Assembly (NCBI RefSeq): GCF_048269565.1 | Contig: NZ_JBLXIK010000002.1 | Location: forward strand, 62,001 to 126,000 | Reading direction: 5' to 3' | Length of the DNA stretch: 64,000 nt | Source of the DNA: Maricaulis sp048269565 | Lineage (GTDB): Bacteria > Pseudomonadota > Alphaproteobacteria > Caulobacterales > Maricaulaceae | The notes under the pieces: generated by a model | Told to the model about the DNA's origin: nothing | The model's database searches: none | What the model saw: the letters and a program-made list of their open reading frames with translations, nothing else | Position numbers and translations under genes: made by a program | Shown here: positions 8,482 to 17,366 of the stretch, piece by piece | Numbering within the stretch: the stretch's first letter is position 1 | Layout of the letters: every line of letters begins with the position of its first letter

Positions 8482-9738
8482 ATGTCCGAGACCGTCCAAA
8501 AATATGTCAATGAGCTGGGCCGCAAGGCCCGGCGCGCCGCCCATGCCCTCGCCGGCGCCACGACCGAACAGAAGAATACCGCCCTGCGCGCCACCGCCAC
8601 GGCGCTGCGCGACACCGCGCCCGCCCTGCTCGACGCCAATCGCAAGGATGTCGAAAGCGTCGCCGGCAAGGGCAAGAATGCTGCCTTCATCGACCGCCTC
8701 GTGCTTGATGAGACCCGGATCGAGGCAATGGCCTCGGCGCTGGAACAGATCGCCGACCTGCCCGACCCGGTCGGGCGCAAGCTGGCCCGCTTTGAACGCC
8801 CCAACGGCCTGGTGGTCGAGCGCGTTGCCGTACCGATCGGCGTTATCGCCATGGTCTATGAATCGCGCCCCAATGTCGGCGCCGATGCCGGCGCGCTGTG
8901 CCTGAAATCAGGCAATGCCATCATCCTGCGCGGCGGTTCCGAAAGCCTCAATTCAACGCGCCAGATCGTCGCCTGCCTCGCTGCCGGCCTCAAAGCGGCC
9001 GGCCTGCCGGAAGATGCGGTGCAACTGGTCGACACCACCGATCGCGAAGCGGTGAAATTCCTGCTGCATTGCGTCGATTATGTTGACCTGGTGATCCCGC
9101 GCGGCGGCAAGGGCCTGGTCTCGCTGGTCCAGCGCGAGGCACAAGTGCCGACCCTGCTGCATCTCGACGGCAATGTGCACACCTATATCCATAGCGACGC
9201 CGGTCTGGATAAGGCGACGCGCATCGTCGTCAATGCCAAGCTGCGCCGCACCGGCGTTTGCGGCGCGACGGAGAGCCTGGTTGTCGACCGCGCGGTCGCG
9301 CCGGCCTTTCTGCCGGGCCTGCTCGATGCGCTGGGCGCCTGCGAAGTGCGCGGCGAGGCGGAAGCCATCGCCATCGACGCCCGCATCAAGCCGGCCTCGG
9401 CCGAGGACTGGGACACCGAGTATCTCGACGCCATCCTGTCGGTGAAGCTGGTCGATGATGCCGCCGAGGCGATGGAGTTTGTCGAGGCCCATTCCTCGCA
9501 CCATACCGATGCCATCATCACCGAGAATACCGACGCCGCCGCGGCCTTCCTCCGCACTATCGACTCGGCCGTGGTGATGCATAATGCTTCGACCCAGTTT
9601 TCCGACGGGGGTGAGTTCGGCATGGGGGCGGAGATCGGCATTGCCACCGGCAAGATGCATGCGCGCGGGCCGGTCGGGCTCGAGCAATTGACCATCTACA
9701 AATATCTCGTCCTCGGCGACGGCCAGACCCGGCCCTAA
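8482..9738 (+). CDS. proA: Gamma-glutamyl phosphate reductase
   Basis: 418 residues, the usual length. It reduces gamma-glutamyl phosphate to glutamate semialdehyde with NADPH, the second step of proline synthesis. The aldehyde-dehydrogenase-like fold is shown by IPIGVIAMVYESRPNV-type sequence near residue 115, the active-site cysteine in RRTGVCGATESLVVD, and the C-terminal ARGPVGLEQLT segment. AAGGAAAC precedes the ATG. In many alphaproteobacteria proA sits beside obgE and proB; here that neighbourhood (37780-40587) lacks it, and this is the only proA in the window. Confidence 0.96.
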   Translation: MSETVQKYVNELGRKARRAAHALAGATTEQKNTALRATATALRDTAPALLDANRKDVESVAGKGKNAAFIDRLVLDETRIEAMASALEQIADLPDPVGRKLARFERPNGLVVERVAVPIGVIAMVYESRPNVGADAGALCLKSGNAIILRGGSESLNSTRQIVACLAAGLKAAGLPEDAVQLVDTTDREAVKFLLHCVDYVDLVIPRGGKGLVSLVQREAQVPTLLHLDGNVHTYIHSDAGLDKATRIVVNAKLRRTGVCGATESLVVDRAVAPAFLPGLLDALGACEVRGEAEAIAIDARIKPASAEDWDTEYLDAILSVKLVDDAAEAMEFVEAHSSHHTDAIITENTDAAAAFLRTIDSAVVMHNASTQFSDGGEFGMGAEIGIATGKMHARGPVGLEQLTIYKYLVLGDGQTRP

Positions 9739-9789
9739 GGATCTCCTTCGCCGCCCAGACAACTTCCAATCCATGATCGTGAGCGTGAC

Positions 9790-11298
9790 ATGCAAGTTGA
9801 AGCCCTGATTTCCCTCGCCCTCTATTTCATCCTGATGATGGCGATCGGCTATTACGCCTACAAAAAATCAACCGGCAATGTCGCCGAGTACATGCTCGGC
9901 GGCCGGCAATTGCACCCGGCGGTGGCGGCACTCTCGGCCGGCGCCTCGGACATGAGCGGCTGGATGCTGATGGGTCTGCCCGGCGCGATTTATGTCTCGG
10001 GGATGAGCAGCGCCTGGATCGCGGTCGGTCTGCTGATCGGGGCCTATCTCAACTACAAGCTCGTGGCGCCACGCCTGCGCGCCTATACCGAGATCGCCAA
10101 TGACGCGATCACCATCCCGGATTATTTCGAGAAACGCTTCAAGGACAATTCGCGCCTGCTGCGGGTGATCTCCTCGCTGGTGATTGTCGTCTTCTTCACC
10201 CTCTACACTTCGGCCGGCGTCGTCGCGGGCGGCAAGCTGTTCGAAGCCTCCTTCGGGCTGAGCTATGAGCTCGGCCTCTTCCTCACCGCCGGCGTCGTCG
10301 TCGCCTACACATTGTTTGGCGGTTTCCTTGCCGTCTCGCTGACCGATTTTGTGCAGGGCTGCATCATGTTCGTCGCCCTGGTCACGGTTCCGGTCGTCAC
10401 CTTCATGGTGCTCGGCGGCACCGAGCCGATCCTGACCGAACTCAACACGATCGATCCGACCCTGCTGCAGATGACGACGGGCGTCACCGTGCTGGGCGTG
10501 ATTTCCAGCATGGCCTGGGGGCTGGGTTATTTCGGACAGCCACACATCATCGTCCGCTTCATGGCCATCGCGACGCTGAAGGAAGTCCGCGCCGCGCGCC
10601 TGATCGGCATGAGCTGGATGCTGGTCACTCTGATCGGCGCCGTCGCCACCGGTATTCTCGGCCTCGCCTATGCCACCTTGACCAACACTCAGCCGACCGA
10701 TCCGGAAACCATCTTCATCCTGCTGTCGCAGGTCCTGTTCCACCCGCTGGTCGGCGGCTTCCTGCTGGCGGCCATCCTGGCGGCCATCATGAGCACGATC
10801 TCGTCGCAGCTGCTGGTCTCCTCCAGCTCGCTGACCGAGGATTTCTACAAGCATTTCGTGCGCAAGGGCGCCAGCCAGAAGGAACTCGTCCTGGTCGGCC
10901 GCATCTCGGTCCTGGTGGTGTCGCTGGTGGCGATTGCGCTGGCCTTCGACCGGTCCAGCACCATCCTGTCGCTGGTCTCCAATGCCTGGGCCGGCTTTGG
11001 CGCCGCCTTCGGTCCACTGATCCTGCTGAGCCTGTTCTGGCGCGGCATGACCCGCAATGCCGCCCTGGCCGGCATGGTCACCGGTGCCGCGACCGTGCTG
11101 ATCTGGATCTATGCTCCGTTCCAGATCAACGGCATGCACCCGTCCGATGTGATGTATGAAATGGTGCCGGGCTTTGCCCTCAGCCTGATCGTCACCCTGA
11201 TTGTCGGCTTCATGACCCGCACGCCCACCAGCGCGCTGACGGATGACTTCGACACCATGAAGGAAGCCATGCGTACCGGCGTCATCGCGCCGAAATAG
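9790..11298 (+). CDS. putP: Sodium/proline symporter
   Basis: 502 residues, the usual length for PutP of the solute:sodium symporter family, with about 13 hydrophobic segments. The N-terminal AEYMLGGRQLHP and LSAGASDMSGWMLMG motifs are typical of the sodium-binding part of PutP. It lies 51 bases after proA, so biosynthesis and uptake of proline are clustered. No putA (proline catabolism) gene is nearby, which favours a role in osmotic or biosynthetic proline supply over proline use as food (inference). A strong hairpin terminator follows. Confidence 0.93.
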   Translation: MQVEALISLALYFILMMAIGYYAYKKSTGNVAEYMLGGRQLHPAVAALSAGASDMSGWMLMGLPGAIYVSGMSSAWIAVGLLIGAYLNYKLVAPRLRAYTEIANDAITIPDYFEKRFKDNSRLLRVISSLVIVVFFTLYTSAGVVAGGKLFEASFGLSYELGLFLTAGVVVAYTLFGGFLAVSLTDFVQGCIMFVALVTVPVVTFMVLGGTEPILTELNTIDPTLLQMTTGVTVLGVISSMAWGLGYFGQPHIIVRFMAIATLKEVRAARLIGMSWMLVTLIGAVATGILGLAYATLTNTQPTDPETIFILLSQVLFHPLVGGFLLAAILAAIMSTISSQLLVSSSSLTEDFYKHFVRKGASQKELVLVGRISVLVVSLVAIALAFDRSSTILSLVSNAWAGFGAAFGPLILLSLFWRGMTRNAALAGMVTGAATVLIWIYAPFQINGMHPSDVMYEMVPGFALSLIVTLIVGFMTRTPTSALTDDFDTMKEAMRTGVIAPK

Positions 11299-11321
11299 CG
11301 TCGGGCTGCAGACCTGAAATG

Positions 11322-11353
11322 ACGGCCGGCGGGACAATCCCGCCGGCCGTTTT
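11322..11353 (+). terminator. Intrinsic terminator after putP
   Basis: A perfect 13-base-pair stem (11322-11334 with 11338-11350) and a three-base CAA loop, followed by T residues on the plus strand. It sits 23 bases after the putP stop and five bases before the convergent stop of the fadJ-like gene, so it may end transcription from both sides. Confidence 0.85.
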
Positions 11354-11358
11354 CATGT

Positions 11359-13416
11359 TCAGTTGAAGTTTTCGCCGGCATCCGCCTTGCGTCGCAACAG
11401 GGCAGACACGGTGAAGTCCGGCCCCAGCGCATCGGCCTGGCGTTCAAGCCCGTCGAGCACGGTTTTCAGCCCGATCGTATCGGCCCAGAACATCGGCCCG
11501 CCGGTAAAGGCCGGCCAGCCATAGCCATTGAGCCAGACGATATCGATATCGGAAGCGCGCTGGGCCATGCCCTCCTCGAGGATTTTCGCGCCCTCATTGA
11601 TCATCGGATAGAGCAGGCGCTCACGGATTTCATCGGTCGAGAATTTGCGCTGCGGCGCTCCGCTCTTCGCGGCAAACTCGGCAATGATTGCCTCGGTCTC
11701 CGGCGAGGGCGAACCGCGGCGGTTGTCGTCGTAATCGTAAAACCCGCTGCCAGTCTTCTGGCCCCGCCGGCCGCGTTCGCACAGCACTTCGCGAATGGTC
11801 GAGCTGGTCGACCCCTCCGCCGTCCAGCCCAGATCCAGACCGGCAAGGTCGGCCATCTGAAACGGGCCCATCGGGAAGCCGAATTCGGTCAGGGCGACAT
11901 CGACCTCCCACGGGCTGGCGCCTTCGAGCAGGAGCTTTTGCGCTTCGGTCTGGCGCGGCCTGAGCATGCGATTGCCGATAAAGCCGGGACAGACACCGGA
12001 AACGACCGCGATCTTGCCGATCTTCTTGGCCAGCGCCATCACCGTCTTGAGCACTGACGGCGAGGTCCTGGCACCGCGCACCACCTCGAGCAGGCGCATG
12101 ATATTGGCCGGCGAGAAGAAATGCAGACCGACCACCGCCTCGGGACGTTTCGTCTCGGCCGCCATCTCGTCGATATCGAGATAGCTGGTGTTGGAGGCCA
12201 GGATCGCGCCGGGTTTGACGATGGCATCAAGGCGGCGGAACACCTCCTTCTTGATCTCCATCAGCTCGAACACGGCCTCGATCACCAGATCGCAATCGGC
12301 GAGATCCTCATAGGCCAGCGTCGGGGTCAGCAGCACCATCGCCGCCTCGACCTGTTCGGCCGTCATGCGGCCGCGCGCGGCCGTGCGCTCGTAATTCTTG
12401 CGGATCGTCGCGACACCGCGATCCAGCGCCGCCTGCTCGCGCTCGACCAGGGTGACCGGCAGGCCGGCGGAGAGGAAATTCATCGCAATGCCGCCGCCCA
12501 TTGTGCCGGCCCCGAGAATCCCGACGCGGGCGATGTCGATCATTGGCGTGTCGGCGGGAATGCCATCGATTTTGGCGGCCTGGCGTTCGGCGAAGAAGAG
12601 ATGCCGCATCGCCTTGGACTGGGTGCCGGAGACCAGCTTCATGAACAGTTCGCGCTCCAGCCTGATGCCCTCGTCAAACGGCCGGTCAACAGCAGCGCGG
12701 ACCGCCTCGACACAGGCCTTGGGCGCATCGAAGCCTTTCAGACGGCGCGCATTTTCGGCGATGAACTTGTCGAACACCTGCGGGTGGTTCGCCGCTTCGG
12801 CGATCCGGTCGGTGCGCAGGCTCGACACCGGATGGCCGGCCCGGGCCGCGACGTCGCGCGCAAACGCGATGGCATCCTCGGCCAGCGTGTCGGCGCCGGC
12901 GAGCCGGTCGACCAGGCCGATTTCCATTGCCCGTGCGGCGTCAACCGGATCGCCGGTGACGATCATCGACAGGGCATCGGCAACACCGGCGACGCGCGGC
13001 AGGCGCTGGGTACCGCCGGCGCCGGGCAACAGGCCCAGCTTCACCTCCGGCAGGCCGAGCCTGGCCGAAGGCACGACGATCCGGTAGTGGCAGCCCAGCG
13101 CCACTTCCAGCCCGCCGCCCAGCGCCGTGCCGTGGATCGCGGCGACAACCGGTTTGGGGCATTGCTCGATCGCATCGACGACGTCCGGCAGCGAGGGGGC
13201 AAGCGGCGGCTTGCCGAATTCGGTAATATCGGCGCCGGCGAAGAAAGTGCGGCCGTCACAGCGGATCACCACGGCCTTGATGCCGTCATCACCAGCCGCT
13301 TCGCTGATCGCCGCGGCCAGCCCGGCGCGAACGGCGTGGCCGAGCGCGTTGACGGGCGGATTGTCGGAGATGATGACGAGGATATCCCCGACGCGTTGGG
13401 TGGTGATCACAGACAT
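11359..13416 (-). CDS. fadJ: Bifunctional enoyl-CoA hydratase/3-hydroxyacyl-CoA dehydrogenase
   Basis: 685 residues from an ATG at 13416 with AGGAG upstream; the open frame runs on to 14214 but that part only mirrors the TetR gene on the other strand. The N-terminal crotonase domain (about residues 1-190) has FFAGADITEF near residue 57 and IHGTALGGGLEVALG. The dehydrogenase half begins near residue 297 with VGILGAGTMGGGIA (NAD binding) and ends with two C-terminal dehydrogenase domains. The protein performs hydration and oxidation in fatty-acid beta-oxidation. The layout resembles the peroxisomal-type multifunctional enzymes; whether fadJ or fadB is the better name cannot be settled here. No thiolase gene is adjacent. 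Confidence 0.9.
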   Translation of the reverse strand: MSVITTQRVGDILVIISDNPPVNALGHAVRAGLAAAISEAAGDDGIKAVVIRCDGRTFFAGADITEFGKPPLAPSLPDVVDAIEQCPKPVVAAIHGTALGGGLEVALGCHYRIVVPSARLGLPEVKLGLLPGAGGTQRLPRVAGVADALSMIVTGDPVDAARAMEIGLVDRLAGADTLAEDAIAFARDVAARAGHPVSSLRTDRIAEAANHPQVFDKFIAENARRLKGFDAPKACVEAVRAAVDRPFDEGIRLERELFMKLVSGTQSKAMRHLFFAERQAAKIDGIPADTPMIDIARVGILGAGTMGGGIAMNFLSAGLPVTLVEREQAALDRGVATIRKNYERTAARGRMTAEQVEAAMVLLTPTLAYEDLADCDLVIEAVFELMEIKKEVFRRLDAIVKPGAILASNTSYLDIDEMAAETKRPEAVVGLHFFSPANIMRLLEVVRGARTSPSVLKTVMALAKKIGKIAVVSGVCPGFIGNRMLRPRQTEAQKLLLEGASPWEVDVALTEFGFPMGPFQMADLAGLDLGWTAEGSTSSTIREVLCERGRRGQKTGSGFYDYDDNRRGSPSPETEAIIAEFAAKSGAPQRKFSTDEIRERLLYPMINEGAKILEEGMAQRASDIDIVWLNGYGWPAFTGGPMFWADTIGLKTVLDGLERQADALGPDFTVSALLRRKADAGENFN

Positions 13417-13581
13417 GTGACGCTCCTGTCTTGGCCGGTTGAATGCGCGCGCTCTTCGCCGCAAGGGCCGGGCTGGGCCGATTTGACCCCAAGCCCGAAC
13501 GCCGGGCAAGGCATGAAAACCGGATTTGCACCACCTGTTGCCCTCGGTGACGCTCGCGGGAAACTCTGCTAAGGCGATGAT

Positions 13582-14820
13582 ATGGATGCCCGACCGGAGC
13601 CAGGCGATGACGCCACCACGCAGCGCTTTCAACAGAAGCGTGAACGCATCCTCGATGCCGCGACACGGCTGATCAACCGCCATGGCGTCAAGGGCATGAC
13701 CTTTGTCGATGTCGCCGAAATGGTCGAGCTCAACACCACCAGCGTCACCTATTATTTCAAGCGCAAGGAATTGCTCGCCGCCGCCGTGCTCGACCGCACG
13801 ATCGACCGGCTCGAGGTGCTGATCCGCGATGCTGCCGCCCGGCCGACACCGCGCGCGCGCATGGCCCGCTATGTCGAGGCGCACCTGGAACTGCATGCCC
13901 GCATCGAGCTCAAGCAGGCGCGGCCGATCACGGTCCTGTCGGACATCCGGGCGCTGGGCGAACCCTTCCGCAGCGAACTGACGGCACGCTATGTCAGCGC
14001 CCTGCGCAAGGTGCGTGAATTCTTCGAGCCACCGCGCAGCGACCGCGACAAGATCCTGCGCACCATCCGGGCGCATATCCTGGTGCAGAACATGTTCTGG
14101 CTGCCCGGCTGGCTGCCGCTGTATTCGGTCAGCGATTATCCGCGCATCAGCCGTCGCATGATCGAGGTGCTCGAGCACGGCATCGCCCCGGCCGGTGCCG
14201 ACTGGTCGCCGCAATTACTGAAGGTATCAGCCCAGACCGAGACGCATGAGAGCGAGGGCATGCCGGAGAATTTCGCCCGCGCCGCCACCTGCCTCATCAA
14301 TGAGAAGGGCTATCGCGGCGCCTCGGTCGAGCAGATCGCGTCCGAACTCAACGTCACCAAGGGCAGTTTCTATCACCATCTCGAGGCCAAGGACGAGCTG
14401 GTGCTGGAATGCTTCCGGCGCAGTCATGAGCGCATCTGGCTGATCCAGCGCGCCGCGATCGATGCGGGCGGCAGCCAGCTGGACCAGCTCGCTGCCGCGA
14501 TCGGCACCTTGCTGGACGTGCAATTATGCAGCGAGTTCCCGCTCCTGCGCACCACGGCGCTGCAAGTCCTGCCCAGCGAATGGCGCACCGACATGCTGGA
14601 ACGCTCGACCCGTCTGGCGCGGCGCTTCGCCGGCATGATGATTGACGGGATTTCCGAGGGCACGGTGCGCACGATCGATCCGCTGATCGCCAGCCAGATC
14701 GTGATGGGCGCGCTCAATTCGGCCTATGATCTGCGCGGCTGGGTCGCGCCGCTGCCACCCGGCACAGCCATTGACCTCTATGGCTCAACTGTCGCGCACG
14801 GATTGTTCGCCGGTAGCTAG
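13582..14820 (+). CDS. Tandem TetR-family regulator (two repressor units in one chain)
   Basis: 412 residues, about twice the length of a usual TetR protein. Two separate TetR helix-turn-helix domains are visible: residues about 21-67 (FVDVAEMVELNTTSVTYYF) and about 229-275 (ASVEQIASELNVTKGSFYHH). Each is followed by its own all-helical ligand-domain-like region. It is divergent from the beta-oxidation gene (165-base gap) and convergent with the acyl-CoA thioesterase gene, so regulation of fatty-acid use is a reasonable inference. The linker (about residues 205-228) is uninterrupted, so this is a true fusion and not two genes. The ends of this gene and tesB share CTAG. Confidence 0.88.
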   Translation: MDARPEPGDDATTQRFQQKRERILDAATRLINRHGVKGMTFVDVAEMVELNTTSVTYYFKRKELLAAAVLDRTIDRLEVLIRDAAARPTPRARMARYVEAHLELHARIELKQARPITVLSDIRALGEPFRSELTARYVSALRKVREFFEPPRSDRDKILRTIRAHILVQNMFWLPGWLPLYSVSDYPRISRRMIEVLEHGIAPAGADWSPQLLKVSAQTETHESEGMPENFARAATCLINEKGYRGASVEQIASELNVTKGSFYHHLEAKDELVLECFRRSHERIWLIQRAAIDAGGSQLDQLAAAIGTLLDVQLCSEFPLLRTTALQVLPSEWRTDMLERSTRLARRFAGMMIDGISEGTVRTIDPLIASQIVMGALNSAYDLRGWVAPLPPGTAIDLYGSTVAHGLFAGS

Positions 14821-15716
14821 CTACGCCGTTGCCGGATCAGGCCTTCCTGCGCCGTGCTGGCGATCAGGCGTCCGTCGCGGGCGAAGATCTTGCCACGGTT
14901 GAAGCCGCGACCACCGCCGGCCCAGGGACTGTCGGTGACGTAGAGCATCCACTCATCCGCGCGCACATCGCCATGCATCCAGATCGCGTGATCGAGACTG
15001 GCCGATTGCATGCCCGGACTGATCCAGCTCACCCCGTGAGGCTGCATGCTGGTGCTCAGCAAGGCCATGTCGGAGGCGTAGGCGAGAATGGCGCGGTGCA
15101 TGACCTGGTCGCCGGCCACCGGCGCGGCGGCCCGCATCCACACCTGGCGCGCCGGCTCGCGCTTTTCCGGCCGCACCAGGGACCAGGGCTGAACCGCGCG
15201 CATCTCGATCGGACGCGGCCGTGTCATCGCGGTCACAAAGGCTTCCGGCAATTCATCGCGCTGTCGTTCGATCAGCTCGGCTTCGCTGAACAGGTCTTCC
15301 GGCTGCGGCACGTCGGGCATTTCGGCCTGGTGGGCAAACCCCTCTTCAGGCACCTGGAAGGAGGCCGCCAGATTGAGGATCGGCTTGCCGCGCTGCATCG
15401 CGACCACGCGCCGGGTGGAGAAGCTGCGCCCGTCGAAATCGCGCTCGACACGGCAGATGATCGGCAGGTTTTCATCGCCCGGACGCATGAAATAGGCGTG
15501 CAGCGAATGCACCACACGCTCCGGATCAACCGATGCGGCGGCCGACATCAGGGCCTGGGCAATAACCTGGCCGCCAAAGACACGGCCCTGGCCGCCCGGA
15601 TTGCGCAGACCGCGATAGAGGTCGGTATCGAGCTCCTCGACCTGGAGCAGGCGCTCCAGGCCCTCGATCAGCTCGGCGGGCGTCTTGCGGGTCGGGGCGG
15701 TCTCGTTTGCGGGCAT
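14817..15716 (-). CDS. tesB: Acyl-CoA thioesterase II
   Basis: 299 residues from the ATG at 15716, preceded by GGAAGGA; an upstream in-frame start at 15782 lacks a site. TesB has two hotdog domains: the first contains GRVFGGQVIAQAL and HSLHAYFMRPG, the second LAYASDMALLSTSM and SLDHAIWMH. These match the acyl-CoA hydrolase II family, which releases free fatty acids from medium- and long-chain acyl-CoA. Its placement beside a beta-oxidation gene and a TetR regulator fits lipid metabolism. Confidence 0.93.
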   Translation of the reverse strand: MPANETAPTRKTPAELIEGLERLLQVEELDTDLYRGLRNPGGQGRVFGGQVIAQALMSAAASVDPERVVHSLHAYFMRPGDENLPIICRVERDFDGRSFSTRRVVAMQRGKPILNLAASFQVPEEGFAHQAEMPDVPQPEDLFSEAELIERQRDELPEAFVTAMTRPRPIEMRAVQPWSLVRPEKREPARQVWMRAAAPVAGDQVMHRAILAYASDMALLSTSMQPHGVSWISPGMQSASLDHAIWMHGDVRADEWMLYVTDSPWAGGGRGFNRGKIFARDGRLIASTAQEGLIRQRRS

Positions 15717-15815
15717 GGCCAGGTCCTTCCTGTCGGCGCGATGGGCCTGACCGAAATTCGCGGTCCGGACGCCTGCCGTCAACGCCTATTGTGCAGCGCA
15801 ACAAATTTGCATGGA

Positions 15816-17051
15816 TCAGGCCGTAACCTGCTTCATCGATACTGAAATGTCGGCAAGCCGACCCGGATCGACCGGCGTGCCCAGCCCGATCAGCTTCCGT
15901 CCGAACATGAATTCCGGCGGCGCGTTGACGGCCTCGACGGCGCGCACGGCATCGCCCTTCATGTGAAAGACGGCGAATTTTCCACTGGCGGGATCGCCGC
16001 GCACGATCTGGCTGGTGGCGTCGAGCGGCAGACCGGCGAGCTGTATCTTGAGGTCATACTGGTCCGACCAGAACCAGGGCACTTCCGGCGCCGGCACCGG
16101 CGTGCCGGTCAGCACATGCGCCACACAACGCGCCTGCTCCAGCGCATTGGGCACGCTCTCGAGCCGGAATTGTGTGTTGTAGAGGTCGAGCGGCCGACAG
16201 GAGACATCACCGATCGCGAAGATCGCCGGATCGCTGGTGCGGGCCTCGGCGTCGACGATGATGCCATTGCCGCATTCAAGCCCGGCCGCACGAGCCAGCT
16301 CGTCATTGGGCACGACACCGGCCCCGACCAGCACCAGATCGCAGGTCAGAGAACGGCCGTCGGCGAGTTCGACCGCCGCCACCTTGGCGCTGCCGGCAAA
16401 ACCCTTGACCCCGGCGTTGAAAATGAATTCGACCCCGTGATCACCATGATATTTTTCCAGGAAGGCCGACATGGTCTCACTGGCGACGCGCGCGGCGCTG
16501 CGGGCTTCGCGCTCGACGATGATCGCCTTCATTCCCGCTTTGCGGGCCGAGGCCGCGACCTCAAGGCCAATATAGCCGGCGCCCACCAGGACAAGGGTCT
16601 TGCCGGCAAGCATGCCGGCTTTCAACGCCTCGGCATCGGCCAGGGTGCGCAGGGCCAGCACGCCGTCGAGATCCTCACCCGGCAGGCCGAGATGACGCGG
16701 CCGGGCACCGGTGGCAATCACCAGTGACTGGTAGCCAATCGTGGCGCCGCCCTCGAGGCTGACGCGCCGCGCAGCGCGGTCAATTCCAGCCACCCGGGTA
16801 TCGAGACGCAGATCGACGTCATTGTCGCGATACCACTCCGCCGGCCGCAGGACGACATGGTCGAGACCGCTGGTGCCGGCCAGCCAGGCCTTCGAAAGCG
16901 GCGGTCGCTGATAGGGAACGACAGGTTCTTCGCCGATCAGGCTGATCGCGCCGGCAAAACCGCTCTGACGCAATTGCGCCGCAGCGGTGCCACCTGCATG
17001 ACCGGCACCGATGATGACGACATGGGGTGGCAGGCTTGTGGTCTGGCTCAT
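15816..17051 (-). CDS. FAD-dependent ferredoxin/rubredoxin reductase-like oxidoreductase
   Basis: 411 residues. The N-terminal FAD motif is VVIIGAGHAGGTAAAQLR and a second nucleotide motif (VLVGAGYIGLEVAASARK, near residue 155) binds NAD(P)H. FAIGDVSCR near residue 285 is the ATG/GD flavin motif. The sequence resembles reductases that feed electrons to ferredoxins or rubredoxins for cytochrome P450 or ring-hydroxylating oxygenases (ThcD/PdR type). No ferredoxin, P450 or oxygenase gene is present nearby, so the partner is unknown. It is separated from the sulfide operon upstream by a 120-base gap with a hairpin, so co-transcription is uncertain. Confidence 0.85.
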   Translation of the reverse strand: MSQTTSLPPHVVIIGAGHAGGTAAAQLRQSGFAGAISLIGEEPVVPYQRPPLSKAWLAGTSGLDHVVLRPAEWYRDNDVDLRLDTRVAGIDRAARRVSLEGGATIGYQSLVIATGARPRHLGLPGEDLDGVLALRTLADAEALKAGMLAGKTLVLVGAGYIGLEVAASARKAGMKAIIVEREARSAARVASETMSAFLEKYHGDHGVEFIFNAGVKGFAGSAKVAAVELADGRSLTCDLVLVGAGVVPNDELARAAGLECGNGIIVDAEARTSDPAIFAIGDVSCRPLDLYNTQFRLESVPNALEQARCVAHVLTGTPVPAPEVPWFWSDQYDLKIQLAGLPLDATSQIVRGDPASGKFAVFHMKGDAVRAVEAVNAPPEFMFGRKLIGLGTPVDPGRLADISVSMKQVTA

Positions 17052-17074
17052 GATCGGTCGGCTTTCAGCAGGGT

Positions 17075-17100
17075 ATTGGCGGGATTATTGTCCCGCCAAT
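17075..17100 (-). terminator. Hairpin after the rhodanese-RND-DUF2892 operon
   Basis: A perfect 10-base-pair inverted repeat (17075-17084 with 17091-17100) and a six-base loop lies 71 bases beyond the DUF2892 stop and 24 bases before the reductase start. It lacks a T-run on the minus strand, so it could be a weak terminator or an mRNA-processing hairpin. Confidence 0.45.
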
Positions 17101-17171
17101 CAGACCGCATAACCAGCCCCGCGATCAACCGGCAAATCAGGCCCGCCCCGGACGGAACGGCCGGCGGGCCC

Positions 17172-17366
17172 TCACATTTCGCCGCGAAGACCCAGCGCCC
17201 GCAGGATATTTGCCGCCGGACAGAAGCCGGTGAAGCTCGACTGGACCAGGTTGAGCCCGACGAAAACCGCGAGGAAGATCCACCAGGGATGAACCAGCCA
17301 GGCGAGAAGGATGGAAATCAGAACGAAACTGCCCGCGAGCAGGGTTACGCCGCGTCCAACAGTCAT
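17172..17366 (-). CDS. DUF2892 membrane protein (YgaP transmembrane-domain type)
   Basis: 64 residues with two hydrophobic segments (about 8-24 and 27-43) and the ending SSFTGFCPAANILRALGL, typical of DUF2892, the membrane half of the Escherichia coli rhodanese YgaP. Such small proteins are commonly found with sulfide-responsive ArsR repressors and rhodaneses. Its ATG overlaps the RND pump stop as ATGA, so it is the last gene of the same operon. The single cysteine near residue 49 could carry sulfane sulfur, which is inference. Confidence 0.85.
   Translation of the reverse strand: MTVGRGVTLLAGSFVLISILLAWLVHPWWIFLAVFVGLNLVQSSFTGFCPAANILRALGLRGEM

Noticed and set aside
9868..11337. Open frame of 489 codons antisense to putP
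   Set aside because: Gln/Asp/His-rich composition typical of a reversed membrane-protein gene; the symporter on the plus strand is unmistakable.
13417..14214. N-terminal extension of the fadJ-like gene
   Set aside because: This part is antisense to the TetR gene and the real start at 13416 has an AGGAG site and begins the crotonase fold.
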